This document shows, one piece after another, positions 1-6,679 of a DNA stretch of 64,000 bases. This DNA is from Conyzicola lurida (lineage in GTDB: Bacteria; Actinomycetota; Actinomycetes; Actinomycetales; Microbacteriaceae). Positions within the stretch are counted from its first letter, which is position 1, and each line of letters opens with the position of its first letter. Below the pieces are notes generated by a model. That model worked only from the letters and a program-made list of their open reading frames with translations, did no database searches and was not told the DNA's origin. Location of the stretch: the NCBI RefSeq assembly GCF_014204935.1, contig NZ_JACHMJ010000001.1, positions 3,038,001 to 3,102,000 on the forward strand, given 5' to 3'. The position numbers and the translations under genes were made by a program.

Positions 1-364
1 TTCCATCGCCGGATTCGCGGGTGCCGTTCGGCCCGCCTCCGGGGAAGCCGCCTTCGCTCATGCCGGGACCGCCGGTCACGGAGCCGCCGTTCGGCAGCGC
101 CAGACCGAGGAGCACACCGCCGCCGAAGAACAGCCCGGCGACGAGCACGGCACCGACGGCGATTCCGGCGATGGCGAGACCGCCGAGCTTGCGCTTCGGC
201 TTTGCCGGGGGAACGACGGGAGGAGCCGGCGGGACCTCGGATGACGGAGCCGCGGTCGGCGCGGAAGCCGCGACCTCCGCGGGGAGAGCCTCGGTGTGCG
301 CGACGGCTGTGGGCGTGGGGTCCGAGCCCTCGGGCTCGGGAATGGCTGCGACGGTTTTTTCCAT
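1..364 (-). CDS. Membrane-anchored protein, N-terminal part (cut by window start)
   Basis: An open minus-strand frame from an ATG at 362-364 runs off the left edge, giving 121 residues. The first 55 or so residues are a Pro/Ala/Glu-rich, presumably cytoplasmic segment. A basic patch (KPKRK) and one hydrophobic helix (about residues 60-92, Ala/Gly/Val/Leu-rich) follow, then a Gly/Pro/Asn-rich linker that would lie outside. This is the layout of single-span actinobacterial membrane proteins with an extracellular C-terminal domain, such as serine proteases or PASTA-type proteins, but that domain is not in the window, so the function is unknown. proC ends downstream of it on the opposite side of the start, 61 bp away, in the same orientation. 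Confidence 0.7.
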   Translation of the reverse strand, partial: MEKTVAAIPEPEGSDPTPTAVAHTEALPAEVAASAPTAAPSSEVPPAPPVVPPAKPKRKLGGLAIAGIAVGAVLVAGLFFGGGVLLGLALPNGGSVTGGPGMSEGGFPGGGPNGTRESGDG

Positions 365-425
365 ACAGGCACAGTGCCCGGCGGGGCTATGCGCACCCTA
401 TGTGTGCCGTACGAGTGGGCTGGGA

Positions 426-1250
426 CTACGCGCCGAGCTCGACGGCCCGCGCCAGTGCGGCGGCGGTCGCCCGGTCGAACGTGGCCTTGAAGCCGGCCCG
501 CTCCAGTTCGGCGACGGCACGCTCGGTCGTGCCCTTGGGGCTCGTCACATTGATGCGCAGCTGAGTGGGCGACAGATCGGATGCCGCAAGCAGCTGGGTC
601 GCTCCGATAAAGGTCCCGTCCACCATGGTCTTCGCCTGTTCCGCGGTGAAACCGAGGTCGACGGCCGTGCGGGTCAGTTCCTCGATCAGGTAGAAGACGT
701 AGGCCGGGCCGGAACCCGAGATCGTGCTCAGCGCGTTGATCTGGCTCTCGGGGATCTCGAGCACCTCTCCCACGGTCTCGAACAGCGCCCGCACGACGGC
801 GAAGTCGTCGTCGCTCGAGCGGGTTCCCGCGGCCAGCCCCGTGACTCCGCGGCCGACGACCGCGGGGGTGTTCGGCATCGAGCGCAGCACGACGCCGGGA
901 ACGAGCGCCTCCATCGTCGCGATCGTCACGCCCGCGGCGACGCTCACCACGATCGCGTCGGGCTCGAGGCTGTCGGCGATCTCGGCGAGCAGGTCGGGCA
1001 CCATGGCGGGCTTCACGCCGACGAGCACGATGCGCGCGCCCCTCACGGCCACCTTGTTCGCGTCGGGGTCGATGCTCGTGGCCAGCGAGGTGACGGTGTC
1101 CGAGGCCAGCGCCTCCGCCTTCTCCGTCGACCGGTTGGTGACCCGGATGCCGCCCTCCACGGTCACCCCCGGCTGCAACAGTCCGCTGAGAATCGCGCCG
1201 CCCATCGATCCGGTTCCGAGGATGGCAATGGAGGGCAAAGTGATCGTCAT
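426..1250 (-). CDS. proC: Pyrroline-5-carboxylate reductase
   Basis: The 274-residue product catalyses the NAD(P)H-dependent last step of proline synthesis from 1-pyrroline-5-carboxylate in the cytoplasm. It starts with a Rossmann motif (AILGTGSMGGAI, residues 9-20) and carries the family signature near residues 190-210 (ISGSGPAYVF). The C-terminal dimerisation domain has the usual LRINVTSPKGTTERAV segment. The length is normal for ProC. The ATG at 1248-1250 follows a -10-like TAGGAT (1262-1257 on this strand) by 6 nt, which suggests a leaderless mRNA. The gene is divergent from the CDF transporter with only 23 bp between the two starts. Confidence 0.96.
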   Translation of the reverse strand: MTITLPSIAILGTGSMGGAILSGLLQPGVTVEGGIRVTNRSTEKAEALASDTVTSLATSIDPDANKVAVRGARIVLVGVKPAMVPDLLAEIADSLEPDAIVVSVAAGVTIATMEALVPGVVLRSMPNTPAVVGRGVTGLAAGTRSSDDDFAVVRALFETVGEVLEIPESQINALSTISGSGPAYVFYLIEELTRTAVDLGFTAEQAKTMVDGTFIGATQLLAASDLSPTQLRINVTSPKGTTERAVAELERAGFKATFDRATAAALARAVELGA

Positions 1251-1256
1251 GCGACC

Positions 1257-1266
1257 ATCCTAAGAT
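1257..1266. promoter_or_regulatory. Overlapping divergent -10 boxes (proC / CDF transporter)
   Basis: The minus-strand TAGGAT (1262-1257) stands 6 nt before the proC ATG. The plus-strand TAAGAT (1261-1266) stands 7 nt before the transporter ATG. They share two base pairs. Both genes would therefore be transcribed without a leader, and the two polymerases cannot occupy the site together. This is a reading of sequence only; no transcription start is known. Confidence 0.6.
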
Positions 1267-1273
1267 TGGCCCT

Positions 1274-2236
1274 ATGAGCGCATCCGGTGGGAACAGGGCA
1301 ATAATCGCGGCACTCCTCGCAAACCTGGGAATCGCGGTCACGAAGTTCATCGCATTCGCCTTCTCCGGCTCGAGCTCGATGCTCGCCGAGGGTGTGCACT
1401 CGCTCGCCGACACCGGCAACCAGGGCCTCCTGCTGCTCGGCGGCCGCAAAGCGAAGAAGAAGGCCAACGCCGACCACCCGTTCGGGTTCGGACGCGAACG
1501 CTACGTCTACGCCTTCGTCGTGTCGATCATCCTGTTCTCCATCGGTGGAGTCTTCTCCATCTACGAGGGCATCGAGAAGCTGCAGCACCCGCACGAGCTC
1601 GAGAACGCCTGGCTGCCGATCCTCGTGCTCGTGATCGCGATGAGCCTCGAAGGATTCTCCTTCCGCACCGCGATCAAAGAGTCGAACCACGTGCGCGGCA
1701 AGCAGGGCTGGGTGGCGTTCATCCGTCACGCGAAGGCCCCCGAACTGCCCGTCGTGCTGCTCGAAGACTTCGCCGCGCTCATCGGCCTCGCGCTCGCGCT
1801 CCTCGGCGTCGGCCTCTCCGTCATCACCGGCGACGCCACCTTCGACGCCATCGGGACCCTCGCCATCGGCGTGCTGCTCGTTCTCGTCGCGATCGTGCTC
1901 GGCATCGAGACGAAGAGCCTGCTCGTCGGCGAGGGCGCATCCGTCGCCGACACCGAGGCGATCCGCGCCGCGATCAACTCGCAGCCGCAGGTCGAAGCGC
2001 TCATCCACATGAAGACGCTCTACCTCGGGCCGGACGAGCTGCTCGTCGGTGCCAAAGTCGCCTTTGCCAGAACCAGAAAGCTGGCGGATGTCGCGAACGA
2101 CATCAACGAACTCGAAGCGAGCATCCGCGCGGCGGTGCCTATCGCACGGGTGATCTACATCGAACCCGACGTGTACGTGCGGCCGAACGACGCGAACCCC
2201 GCGACCGACGCGATCGTGATCAAGGCCGCCGACTGA
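1274..2236 (+). CDS. Cation diffusion facilitator (CDF) family metal transporter
   Basis: This 320-residue membrane protein has six predicted hydrophobic segments in its first 210 residues, followed by a soluble C-terminal domain of about 90 residues, the standard CDF plan. The metal-site signature EGVHSLADTGNQ is at residues 39-50 (the HSxxD motif of helix II). A charged KKKANADHPFGFGRERYVYAF segment follows, as in FieF/ZitB-type exporters. It should export divalent metals such as zinc, iron or manganese in exchange for protons; the ion cannot be told from sequence. The ATG is 7 nt after TAAGAT (1261-1266), so the message is probably leaderless. It converges with tadA. Confidence 0.92.
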   Translation: MSASGGNRAIIAALLANLGIAVTKFIAFAFSGSSSMLAEGVHSLADTGNQGLLLLGGRKAKKKANADHPFGFGRERYVYAFVVSIILFSIGGVFSIYEGIEKLQHPHELENAWLPILVLVIAMSLEGFSFRTAIKESNHVRGKQGWVAFIRHAKAPELPVVLLEDFAALIGLALALLGVGLSVITGDATFDAIGTLAIGVLLVLVAIVLGIETKSLLVGEGASVADTEAIRAAINSQPQVEALIHMKTLYLGPDELLVGAKVAFARTRKLADVANDINELEASIRAAVPIARVIYIEPDVYVRPNDANPATDAIVIKAAD

Positions 2237-2248
2237 CCTCCGGCCCCT

Positions 2249-2276
2249 GAGGCTGTCGAAGGGCCTCGACAGGCTC
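2249..2276. repeat. Imperfect inverted repeat between convergent genes
   Basis: A GAGGCTGTCGAAGG / CCTCGACAGGCTC inverted repeat lies between the stops of the CDF gene and tadA. It can form a hairpin and may act as a bidirectional terminator, although there is no T-run. A related piece (CTTCGACAGGCTCAGCG) occurs at 39617-39633, so it belongs to a dispersed short-repeat family. Confidence 0.5.
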
Positions 2277-2289
2277 GACCCGCGACGGG

Positions 2290-2742
2290 TCAGCGCTTCG
2301 AGCTGAAGAAGTCGAGCAGCAGGTCGGCGCACGCCTCGGCCTCGATGCCGGCGACGACCTCGACCCGGTGGTTCAACCTCCGGTCGCGCAGCAGGTCGTA
2401 GACGCTTCCCACCGCCCCGGCCTTCTCGTCCCACGCGCCGAAGACCACGCGCGGGATCCGCGAGTTGAGGATCGCCCCCGCGCACATGATGCACGGCTCG
2501 AGCGTGACGACGAGGGTCGTGTCGAGCAGGTGCCAGTCGCCGAGCGCCTGCGCCGCCTCCCGGATCGCGAGCACCTCGGCGTGGGCCGTCGGATCCTTGT
2601 GCAGCTCGCGCTCGTTGCGTCCCGTGCCGATACGGTTGCCCGCGGCATCCAGCACAAAAGCGGCCACGGGCACGTCGCCGGTGTCGAACGCGAGACGCGC
2701 GTCGGCGATCGCCTCGCGCATCCACTCCTCGTACTGAGTCAT
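2290..2742 (-). CDS. tadA: tRNA-specific adenosine deaminase
   Basis: The 150-residue cytidine-deaminase-fold enzyme converts A34 of tRNA-Arg(ACG) to inosine. The zinc and proton-shuttle motif is TAHAEV (His-Ala-Glu) and the second zinc site is EPCIMCAG (PCxxC); spacing and length match TadA. The ATG at 2740-2742 is chosen because a clear AGGAGGT Shine-Dalgarno lies a few bases upstream, the protein begins with the conserved helix (EEWMREAIADA), and upstream extension is Arg-rich noise. It is divergent from upp, with 81 bp between the two starts. Confidence 0.95.
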   Translation of the reverse strand: MTQYEEWMREAIADARLAFDTGDVPVAAFVLDAAGNRIGTGRNERELHKDPTAHAEVLAIREAAQALGDWHLLDTTLVVTLEPCIMCAGAILNSRIPRVVFGAWDEKAGAVGSVYDLLRDRRLNHRVEVVAGIEAEACADLLLDFFSSKR

Positions 2743-2811
2743 GCCCACCTCCTGAACCCCACCGAGCCTATTCGACCTCCCGCTGCGGGCGGGAAGCGCG
2801 GTGCACTCCAG

Positions 2812-2817
2812 TAGATT
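2812..2817 (+). promoter_or_regulatory. -10 element of upp (leaderless)
   Basis: TAGATT ends 6 nt before the upp ATG, the same geometry as at about two dozen other starts in the window. No good -35 is visible. Confidence 0.5.
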
Positions 2818-2823
2818 GGGCAC

Positions 2824-3459
2824 ATGCGAGTTCACGTTGCCGACCACCCGCTCATCACGCACAAGCTCACCGTGCTGCGCGACAAGACGACACCGTCGCC
2901 GACGTTCCGCGCCCTCGCCGAAGAGCTGATGACCCTGCTCGCCTACGAGGCCACCCGCAACGTGCGCACCGAGGTCGTCACCATCCAGACCCCGGTCTCC
3001 GAGACCCAGGGGCTCGCGATCAGCACCCCGCGTCCACTGGTCGTGCCCATCCTGCGCGCCGGTCTCGGCATGCTCGAGGGAATGGTCAAACTCGTCCCCA
3101 CCGCCGAGGTCGGATTCCTCGGGATGGTGCGCAACGAAGAGACACTGCAGCCCGAGACCTACGCCGAGCGTCTGCCCGACGACCTGTCGAACCGCCAGTG
3201 CTTCGTGCTCGACCCCATGCTCGCCACGGGCGGATCGCTCATCGCGGCGATCGACTTCCTCTTCGCCCGCGGCGCCGTCGACGTCACGGCCGTCTGCCTG
3301 ATCGCGGCTCCCGAGGGCCTCGCGGCCGTCGAGAAGGCGATGGAGGGACGCGGCGACGTGACCATCGTGCTCGGCGCGCTCGACGAACGCCTCAACGAGC
3401 ACGGCTACATCGTTCCCGGCCTCGGCGACGCCGGCGACCGCCTGTACGGGCTCGTCTAG
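2824..3459 (+). CDS. upp: Uracil phosphoribosyltransferase
   Basis: The 211-residue enzyme makes UMP from uracil and PRPP (pyrimidine salvage). It begins with the conserved [19 protein letters not shown] segment. It contains the [12 protein letters not shown] loop and the PRPP-binding signature [11 protein letters not shown] at about residues 127-137, and ends with [12 protein letters not shown]. All are typical of bacterial Upp and the length is normal. The gene is single and is followed by the promoter of the leader-peptide/regulator unit. Confidence 0.97.
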   Translation: MRVHVADHPLITHKLTVLRDKTTPSPTFRALAEELMTLLAYEATRNVRTEVVTIQTPVSETQGLAISTPRPLVVPILRAGLGMLEGMVKLVPTAEVGFLGMVRNEETLQPETYAERLPDDLSNRQCFVLDPMLATGGSLIAAIDFLFARGAVDVTAVCLIAAPEGLAAVEKAMEGRGDVTIVLGALDERLNEHGYIVPGLGDAGDRLYGLV

Positions 3460-3582
3460 CCTCGACGCCCCTCCACACCCGGCCCGACGCACCACCCGGC
3501 CGCTTCGGCACGTTCGACGCGCCCCGAAACCGCGCGGGGTGGCCAGCCGGCGGTGAATTCTTGGTTGAAGCGACAACCGCAC

Positions 3583-3612
3583 TTGACACGACGGTGACTC
3601 GTGCCAGATAGT
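3583..3612 (+). promoter_or_regulatory. Promoter of the leader peptide and winged-helix regulator
   Basis: A perfect TTGACA (3583-3588) is followed after 18 bp by GATAGT (3607-3612). Seven bases further on is the ATG of a 31-codon ORF (3620), so transcription should begin at or next to that ATG. This is the best sigma-70-type promoter seen in the window. Confidence 0.65.
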
Positions 3613-3619
3613 TGCATCT

Positions 3620-3715
3620 ATGACTTTCCACGCGCACTCCCTGTCAGGCCTCACGGCCCGCGGGACCGACGGCATGATGCCGGTCGGCGCGATGTGTTGT
3701 CGAATGTGTGCCTAA
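3620..3715 (+). CDS. Leader peptide with terminal cysteine cluster (31 aa)
   Basis: An apparently leaderless ORF starts at the predicted transcription start and ends in the residues M-C-C-R-M-C-A before TAA (3713-3715). Three of its last six codons are TGT, a rare Cys codon in this GC-rich genome. The following gene is 167 nt downstream on the same transcript. Cysteine-rich leaderless small ORFs that act as cysteine-sensing attenuators are known in mycobacteria; the peptide composition, position and promoter here fit that class. There is no protein-level evidence, and an independent short ORF by chance cannot be excluded. Confidence 0.6.
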   Translation: MTFHAHSLSGLTARGTDGMMPVGAMCCRMCA

Positions 3716-3731
3716 CGGCCAACCCCTCGCC

Positions 3732-3878
3732 GAGTTCCGCTCTTATTCCTTGAGAGTCCGAGAACTCCAGGTCGCCTCCTTTCATTACGGAGAGCCTCCA
3801 CCCCCGCGTCACAGAATTACCCAGAAGGAATCACACCCTCATCATTAGAGGCCCTTCACCCCTTTCAAGGACTCTCGA
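3732..3878 (+). promoter_or_regulatory. Candidate leader RNA switch controlling the winged-helix gene
   Basis: Two mutually exclusive structures can be drawn. (1) A local hairpin GAGTTC (3732-3737) with GAACTC (3762-3767), and inside it CTCT (3740-3743) with AGAG (3753-3756). (2) A long-range helix TTGAGAGTCC (3750-3759) with GGACTCTCGA (3869-3878), 10 pairs with one G-U. Helix (2) covers the Shine-Dalgarno AAGGA (3867-3871) of the regulator gene. A second register, CCTTGA (3748-3753) with TCAAGG (3865-3870), covers it too. The hairpin begins 17 nt after the leader-peptide stop codon, so a ribosome stalled on the Cys codons could choose between them. The pairings are seen in the sequence; the mechanism is inferred. 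Confidence 0.5.
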
Positions 3879-3882
3879 AGCC

Positions 3883-4623
3883 ATGTCGCTCGCAACCATT
3901 GACCGCCCGACCACCTCTTTCACTTCCAGCCCCGCACGTTCGCTCGTCGCGACGGAGCAGCTCTCCTCCCCCGTCAGCACGCAGGCGACCGATTCGGCGC
4001 AGCCCCGCCTCCGCGCCGTCCCCGCCGGAACCGAAGCCCGCGGCTTCGTGCTCTACGTGGGCGTCGACGAGCTGAAGGCGGAACTCGCCGGCCTCGAGCT
4101 CGGCCAGATCGTCGAGCAGCTGAAGCACCTCGTCACCGGCCTCGTGCCCAGCGCCGAAACCTACGCCGCCGTCGCGCTCGCCCCCCAGGGTGCCGGCGGA
4201 CGCGACGTCGACGTCGTGCGCCTCGCCCTCCAGGACCCGGCCGCACTCGCCCGCCAGCGCCAGACCCCCGCGGTCGAGGCCAAGCCCCGCGGCGGAGTCG
4301 TCATCGACATCTCGCGCAAGCGCCTCCTGCTCGACGGCGACACCGCTCCCCTCACCTACAAGGAGTTCGAGCTGCTGCAGTACCTCGTGCTGCGCGAGGG
4401 CCGCACGATCGACCGCGCCGAACTGATCAGCTCGCTCTGGGCCGCCGGCGACGACGAGATCCCCAACGAGCGCACCATCGACGTGCACGTGCGTCGCCTG
4501 CGCTCGAAGCTCGGCGCCTACGAAGACATCGTGCGCACCGTGCGCGGCGTCGGCTACCGCTTCGACCGTCACGCCGACGTCTCGATCCGCCAGGCGACGA
4601 CCCCGAGCCCCGACTTCATCTAG
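3883..4623 (+). CDS. Orphan winged-helix (OmpR/PhoB-type) transcriptional regulator
   Basis: The C-terminal half of this 246-residue protein (about 140-235) is a complete OmpR/PhoB DNA-binding domain: the antiparallel sheet, LTYKEFELLQYLVL, ELISSLWA, then NERTIDVHVRRLRSKL and the wing IVRTVRGVGYRF. There is no receiver domain and no phospho-acceptor Asp. The N-terminal half has a disordered Ser/Thr-rich 45-residue start and a small alpha/beta segment (FVLYVGVDELKAE... to AALA, about 53-100) that I do not recognise. It lies behind a cysteine-rich leader peptide, so a role in sulfur or thiol response is a reasonable guess, not a finding. The SD AAGGA is 11 nt from the ATG. Confidence 0.85.
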   Translation: MSLATIDRPTTSFTSSPARSLVATEQLSSPVSTQATDSAQPRLRAVPAGTEARGFVLYVGVDELKAELAGLELGQIVEQLKHLVTGLVPSAETYAAVALAPQGAGGRDVDVVRLALQDPAALARQRQTPAVEAKPRGGVVIDISRKRLLLDGDTAPLTYKEFELLQYLVLREGRTIDRAELISSLWAAGDDEIPNERTIDVHVRRLRSKLGAYEDIVRTVRGVGYRFDRHADVSIRQATTPSPDFI

Positions 4624-4704
4624 GCCCAGCCCTATCCGGGCCACGGCCTCGTCTACCCAGCGGCGTCCTTCGGGCAACGTCGTGTCGGAGGCGGCGGCGT
4701 CGTT

Positions 4705-4741
4705 TAGGCTCAGGGCAAGCCCGGGGCGTTTCCCGCCCCGG
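4705..4741 (+). promoter_or_regulatory. -10 box and 5' hairpin of the ABM-family gene
   Basis: TAGGCT (4705-4710) would start transcription near 4717. The first transcribed bases then form a strong hairpin CCGGGGCG / CGCCCCGG (4721-4728 with 4734-4741), ending 9 nt before the GGAGGA Shine-Dalgarno at 4751. Such a 5'-terminal hairpin could stabilise the mRNA. This is inference from sequence. Confidence 0.4.
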
Positions 4742-4761
4742 TGGAGAACCGGAGGAACACC

Positions 4762-5058
4762 GTGCCGATCACATCGCTGCTCGCCCTGACCATCAAGCCT
4801 GAATCCGTCGACGAGGCGCACGCCGTCATCTCGGGGGTACTCGAGGCGACGCGTGTATTCGACGGCAACCACGGCGTCGACGTGCTGGTGGACGAGAACG
4901 ACCCCACGCACATCGTGCTGAGCCAATCGTGGGAGTCCTTCGCCCACGACGACGCCTACCGCGCATGGCGTGCGACCCCCGAGGGCGCCAGCAATCTCGG
5001 CACGATACTCGCCGAGCCGCCGACGCTCGTGCGGTACAGCGTCGCCGAAGACGTCTGA
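4762..5058 (+). CDS. Antibiotic biosynthesis monooxygenase (ABM) domain protein
   Basis: This 98-residue single-domain protein has the ferredoxin-like ABM fold: LLALTIKPESVDEAHAVI, then residues for the GVDVLVDENDP strand, IVLSQSWESFAHDDAYRAWRAT, and a C-terminal strand. Members are small dimeric cofactor-free oxygenases or quinol/haem-related proteins; the substrate is unknown. A GTG start at 4762 is preferred over the in-frame GTG at 4741 because GGAGGA sits 5 nt before it. It is a single gene, convergent with the VOC gene over a tandem repeat. Confidence 0.8.
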   Translation: MPITSLLALTIKPESVDEAHAVISGVLEATRVFDGNHGVDVLVDENDPTHIVLSQSWESFAHDDAYRAWRATPEGASNLGTILAEPPTLVRYSVAEDV

Positions 5059-5115
5059 GCCCTAGCCGGATCTGAGCCCTAGCTGGATCTGAGCCTTAGC
5101 TGGATCTGAGCCCTA
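5056..5115. repeat. 17-bp tandem repeat containing both convergent stop codons
   Basis: Three full copies and one partial copy of TGAGCCCTAGCYGGATC (5056-5072, 5073-5089, 5090-5106, 5107-5115) separate two convergent genes. The first copy supplies the TGA stop of the ABM gene and the last supplies the stop (CTA on this strand) of the VOC gene. Each copy carries stops in several frames. Slipped-strand expansion of the region around a stop codon would explain it. Confidence 0.85.
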
Positions 5116-5541
5116 GCCCACCCGGCGCTCGAGCACCGCGAGGTAGTGCGGGTTGTACATCACGCCCAGCACGTTGCCGAAGGGGTCGATGACCGAGGCG
5201 CCGATAAACCCCTCGCCGAAATCCCGTGGCGGCTGGAACGGCTGCGCGCCGAGTTCGATCAGCCGGTCGTAGGCGACCTGCGCGTCGTCGACGTGCCAGT
5301 AGACGATCGCGCCGCCCGGGCCGGCGGGAACCGCGTCTGACCCACCCGCTTCCGACCCGCTCAGGTCGCCGAGGAACCTGCTGTCCAGAATGCCGAGTTC
5401 GTGCTCGTAGTCGCCGATTCGGAACTCGACGTACTCGGTGCGGTCGAAGTACGGCTCGGTACCCAGCACCTCCGTGTACCAGTTCTTCGCCGCGTCCAGA
5501 TCGGCCGCCAGATAGGCCACCGTGGTGAGTCCTCGCAACAT
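5113..5541 (-). CDS. VOC (glyoxalase/bleomycin-resistance-fold) family protein
   Basis: The 142-residue protein consists of two beta-alpha-beta-beta-beta units. Unit one is LTTVAYLAADLDAAKNWYTEVLG followed by VEFRIGDYEHELGIL. Unit two is VYWHVDDAQVAYDRLIELGA ending in VIDPFGNVLGVMYNP. The Glu of the second unit and the His/Glu positions of the first could bind a metal. The family covers lyases, dioxygenases and resistance proteins, so the activity cannot be named. The ATG at 5541 has a good SD (AGAGGAG). Confidence 0.85.
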   Translation of the reverse strand: MLRGLTTVAYLAADLDAAKNWYTEVLGTEPYFDRTEYVEFRIGDYEHELGILDSRFLGDLSGSEAGGSDAVPAGPGGAIVYWHVDDAQVAYDRLIELGAQPFQPPRDFGEGFIGASVIDPFGNVLGVMYNPHYLAVLERRVG

Positions 5542-5602
5542 GGTCCGCTCCTCTCGTCATTGCGATTCGCTGGTTCCACGCTGGGCCGGACCACCGACAC
5601 GG

Positions 5603-6448
5603 TCACCCCCGAGAGGCGGAGTCCGCGAGCGGCCCCAGCACCATGTCCCCCGGCGCGCGGAGCGGGCGCCACGGCACCGGACCCGGCCGGGCGGCAGCCG
5701 CGACCAGCACATCGGCGGCGACCAGGTCGCCCAGGTCGAGGCCGGTCAGGGACGCGACATCCGACACCGGCACTTGGAACGTGCGGAACGGTCCCAGCGG
5801 CGGCGGGTCGCCCGCGGCGATCGCCCGGGCGGTATCGAGATCGACGTCGTCGAGCGCCGGCGTCTGGTCGAGCACGTAGGCGGTAGCCGCGAGTCCCGCG
5901 GACGTCGCCCAGGCCGCGGCCTTCCAGAACAGGCGCGGGATCCGCACTCCCCGATATTCCGGGTCGTCGCCGGCAAAGACCGGCCCGGTGAAGACGCTGA
6001 GGCGCTGGCGGTTGGCGCGGGCGTGCTCGAGCACGTGGTCTTCGAGCCCGACCCAGAGCTCCTTCGACTGGTTGAACCCCGCGGCCTGCGGTGCCGCGTT
6101 GGTGTAGACGAAGCTGTCGACGTTGGCGCGTCGGGCAGCGGCGGCCGTGCCCCAGACCGGGTCGCGGCGCCGCACGAGATGCCCGCGGTCGAGATCGTTG
6201 CGCGCGTACAGCTGCGGGCCCGCCTGCTCGTCGGCCGGCACCCGGTCGTCGAGGTGCCAGTCGTCGCTCCTCGCGACATCCCGCAGTAGAGAACCGTCGA
6301 TGTTGACGGATGTCGCGGCCGCCAGCCTGCGCACCGGGTCGAGCTGCACGGTGAAGTGTTCGTAGTCGAGCACCCGGATCAGCCGCCCCGCAGCGGTGCC
6401 GGGCAGGGGCAGTTCGGGCCCGAGGAAGTCGCTCGCGTAACCGGTCAT
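5603..6448 (-). CDS. DNA/RNA non-specific endonuclease (DRGH family)
   Basis: The 281-residue protein carries the beta-beta-alpha-metal nuclease signature LDRGHLVRR at about residue 93, with the catalytic His. Some 25 residues later comes the TNAAPQ...FNQ...W..LE segment whose Asn coordinates the Mg ion in NucA/Serratia-type nucleases. The YGxD-like substrate strand and the FTGPVF strand are also recognisable. Such nucleases cut DNA and RNA without sequence preference and are usually secreted. Here no signal peptide follows the ATG at 6446-6448; a TTG 12 nt upstream is the only longer start and does not add one. No immunity-protein-sized neighbour is adjacent. Confidence 0.85.
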   Translation of the reverse strand: MTGYASDFLGPELPLPGTAAGRLIRVLDYEHFTVQLDPVRRLAAATSVNIDGSLLRDVARSDDWHLDDRVPADEQAGPQLYARNDLDRGHLVRRRDPVWGTAAAARRANVDSFVYTNAAPQAAGFNQSKELWVGLEDHVLEHARANRQRLSVFTGPVFAGDDPEYRGVRIPRLFWKAAAWATSAGLAATAYVLDQTPALDDVDLDTARAIAAGDPPPLGPFRTFQVPVSDVASLTGLDLGDLVAADVLVAAAARPGPVPWRPLRAPGDMVLGPLADSASRG

Positions 6449-6569
6449 GCGTCCAGCCAAACACGCACCACCGTCACCGGAGGCGTTCGCGCGCGCGTTG
6501 CCGCGAATCGACCTGTTTCTCGCGAAGATGGGTCGATATGCGGCATCCTGCGGGGAAAGGGCTGGCGGG

Positions 6570-6660
6570 CAGTCGGGCGGGCGAACAGTCGGGCGGGCAG
6601 CGACGGCGGGCAGCGACGGCGGGCAGCGACGGCGGCTGCGGGCGGCGACTGCGGGCGGCG
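6570..6660. repeat. GC-rich low-complexity tandem repeats
   Basis: Three perfect 13-bp copies of GGGCAGCGACGGC occupy 6595-6633. They are flanked by degenerate copies (two CAGTCGGGCGGGC units before, TGCGGGCGGCGAC units after). They sit in the 231-bp gap between the nuclease start and the ABC1-kinase stop. The short period and lack of spacers make this a simple-sequence tract, not a CRISPR array. Confidence 0.8.
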
Positions 6661-6679
6661 GCGGGCGCCCGCGGGGCGA

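Noticed and set aside
2290-3675. Long minus-strand frame of 461 codons joining tadA to a region antisense to upp
   Set aside because: Only the last 150 residues are TadA; the rest is antisense to upp, and the SD is directly before the ATG at 2742.
6595-6633. Short repeats as a CRISPR array
   Set aside because: The units are 13 bp, directly joined and without spacers; no cas gene is near.
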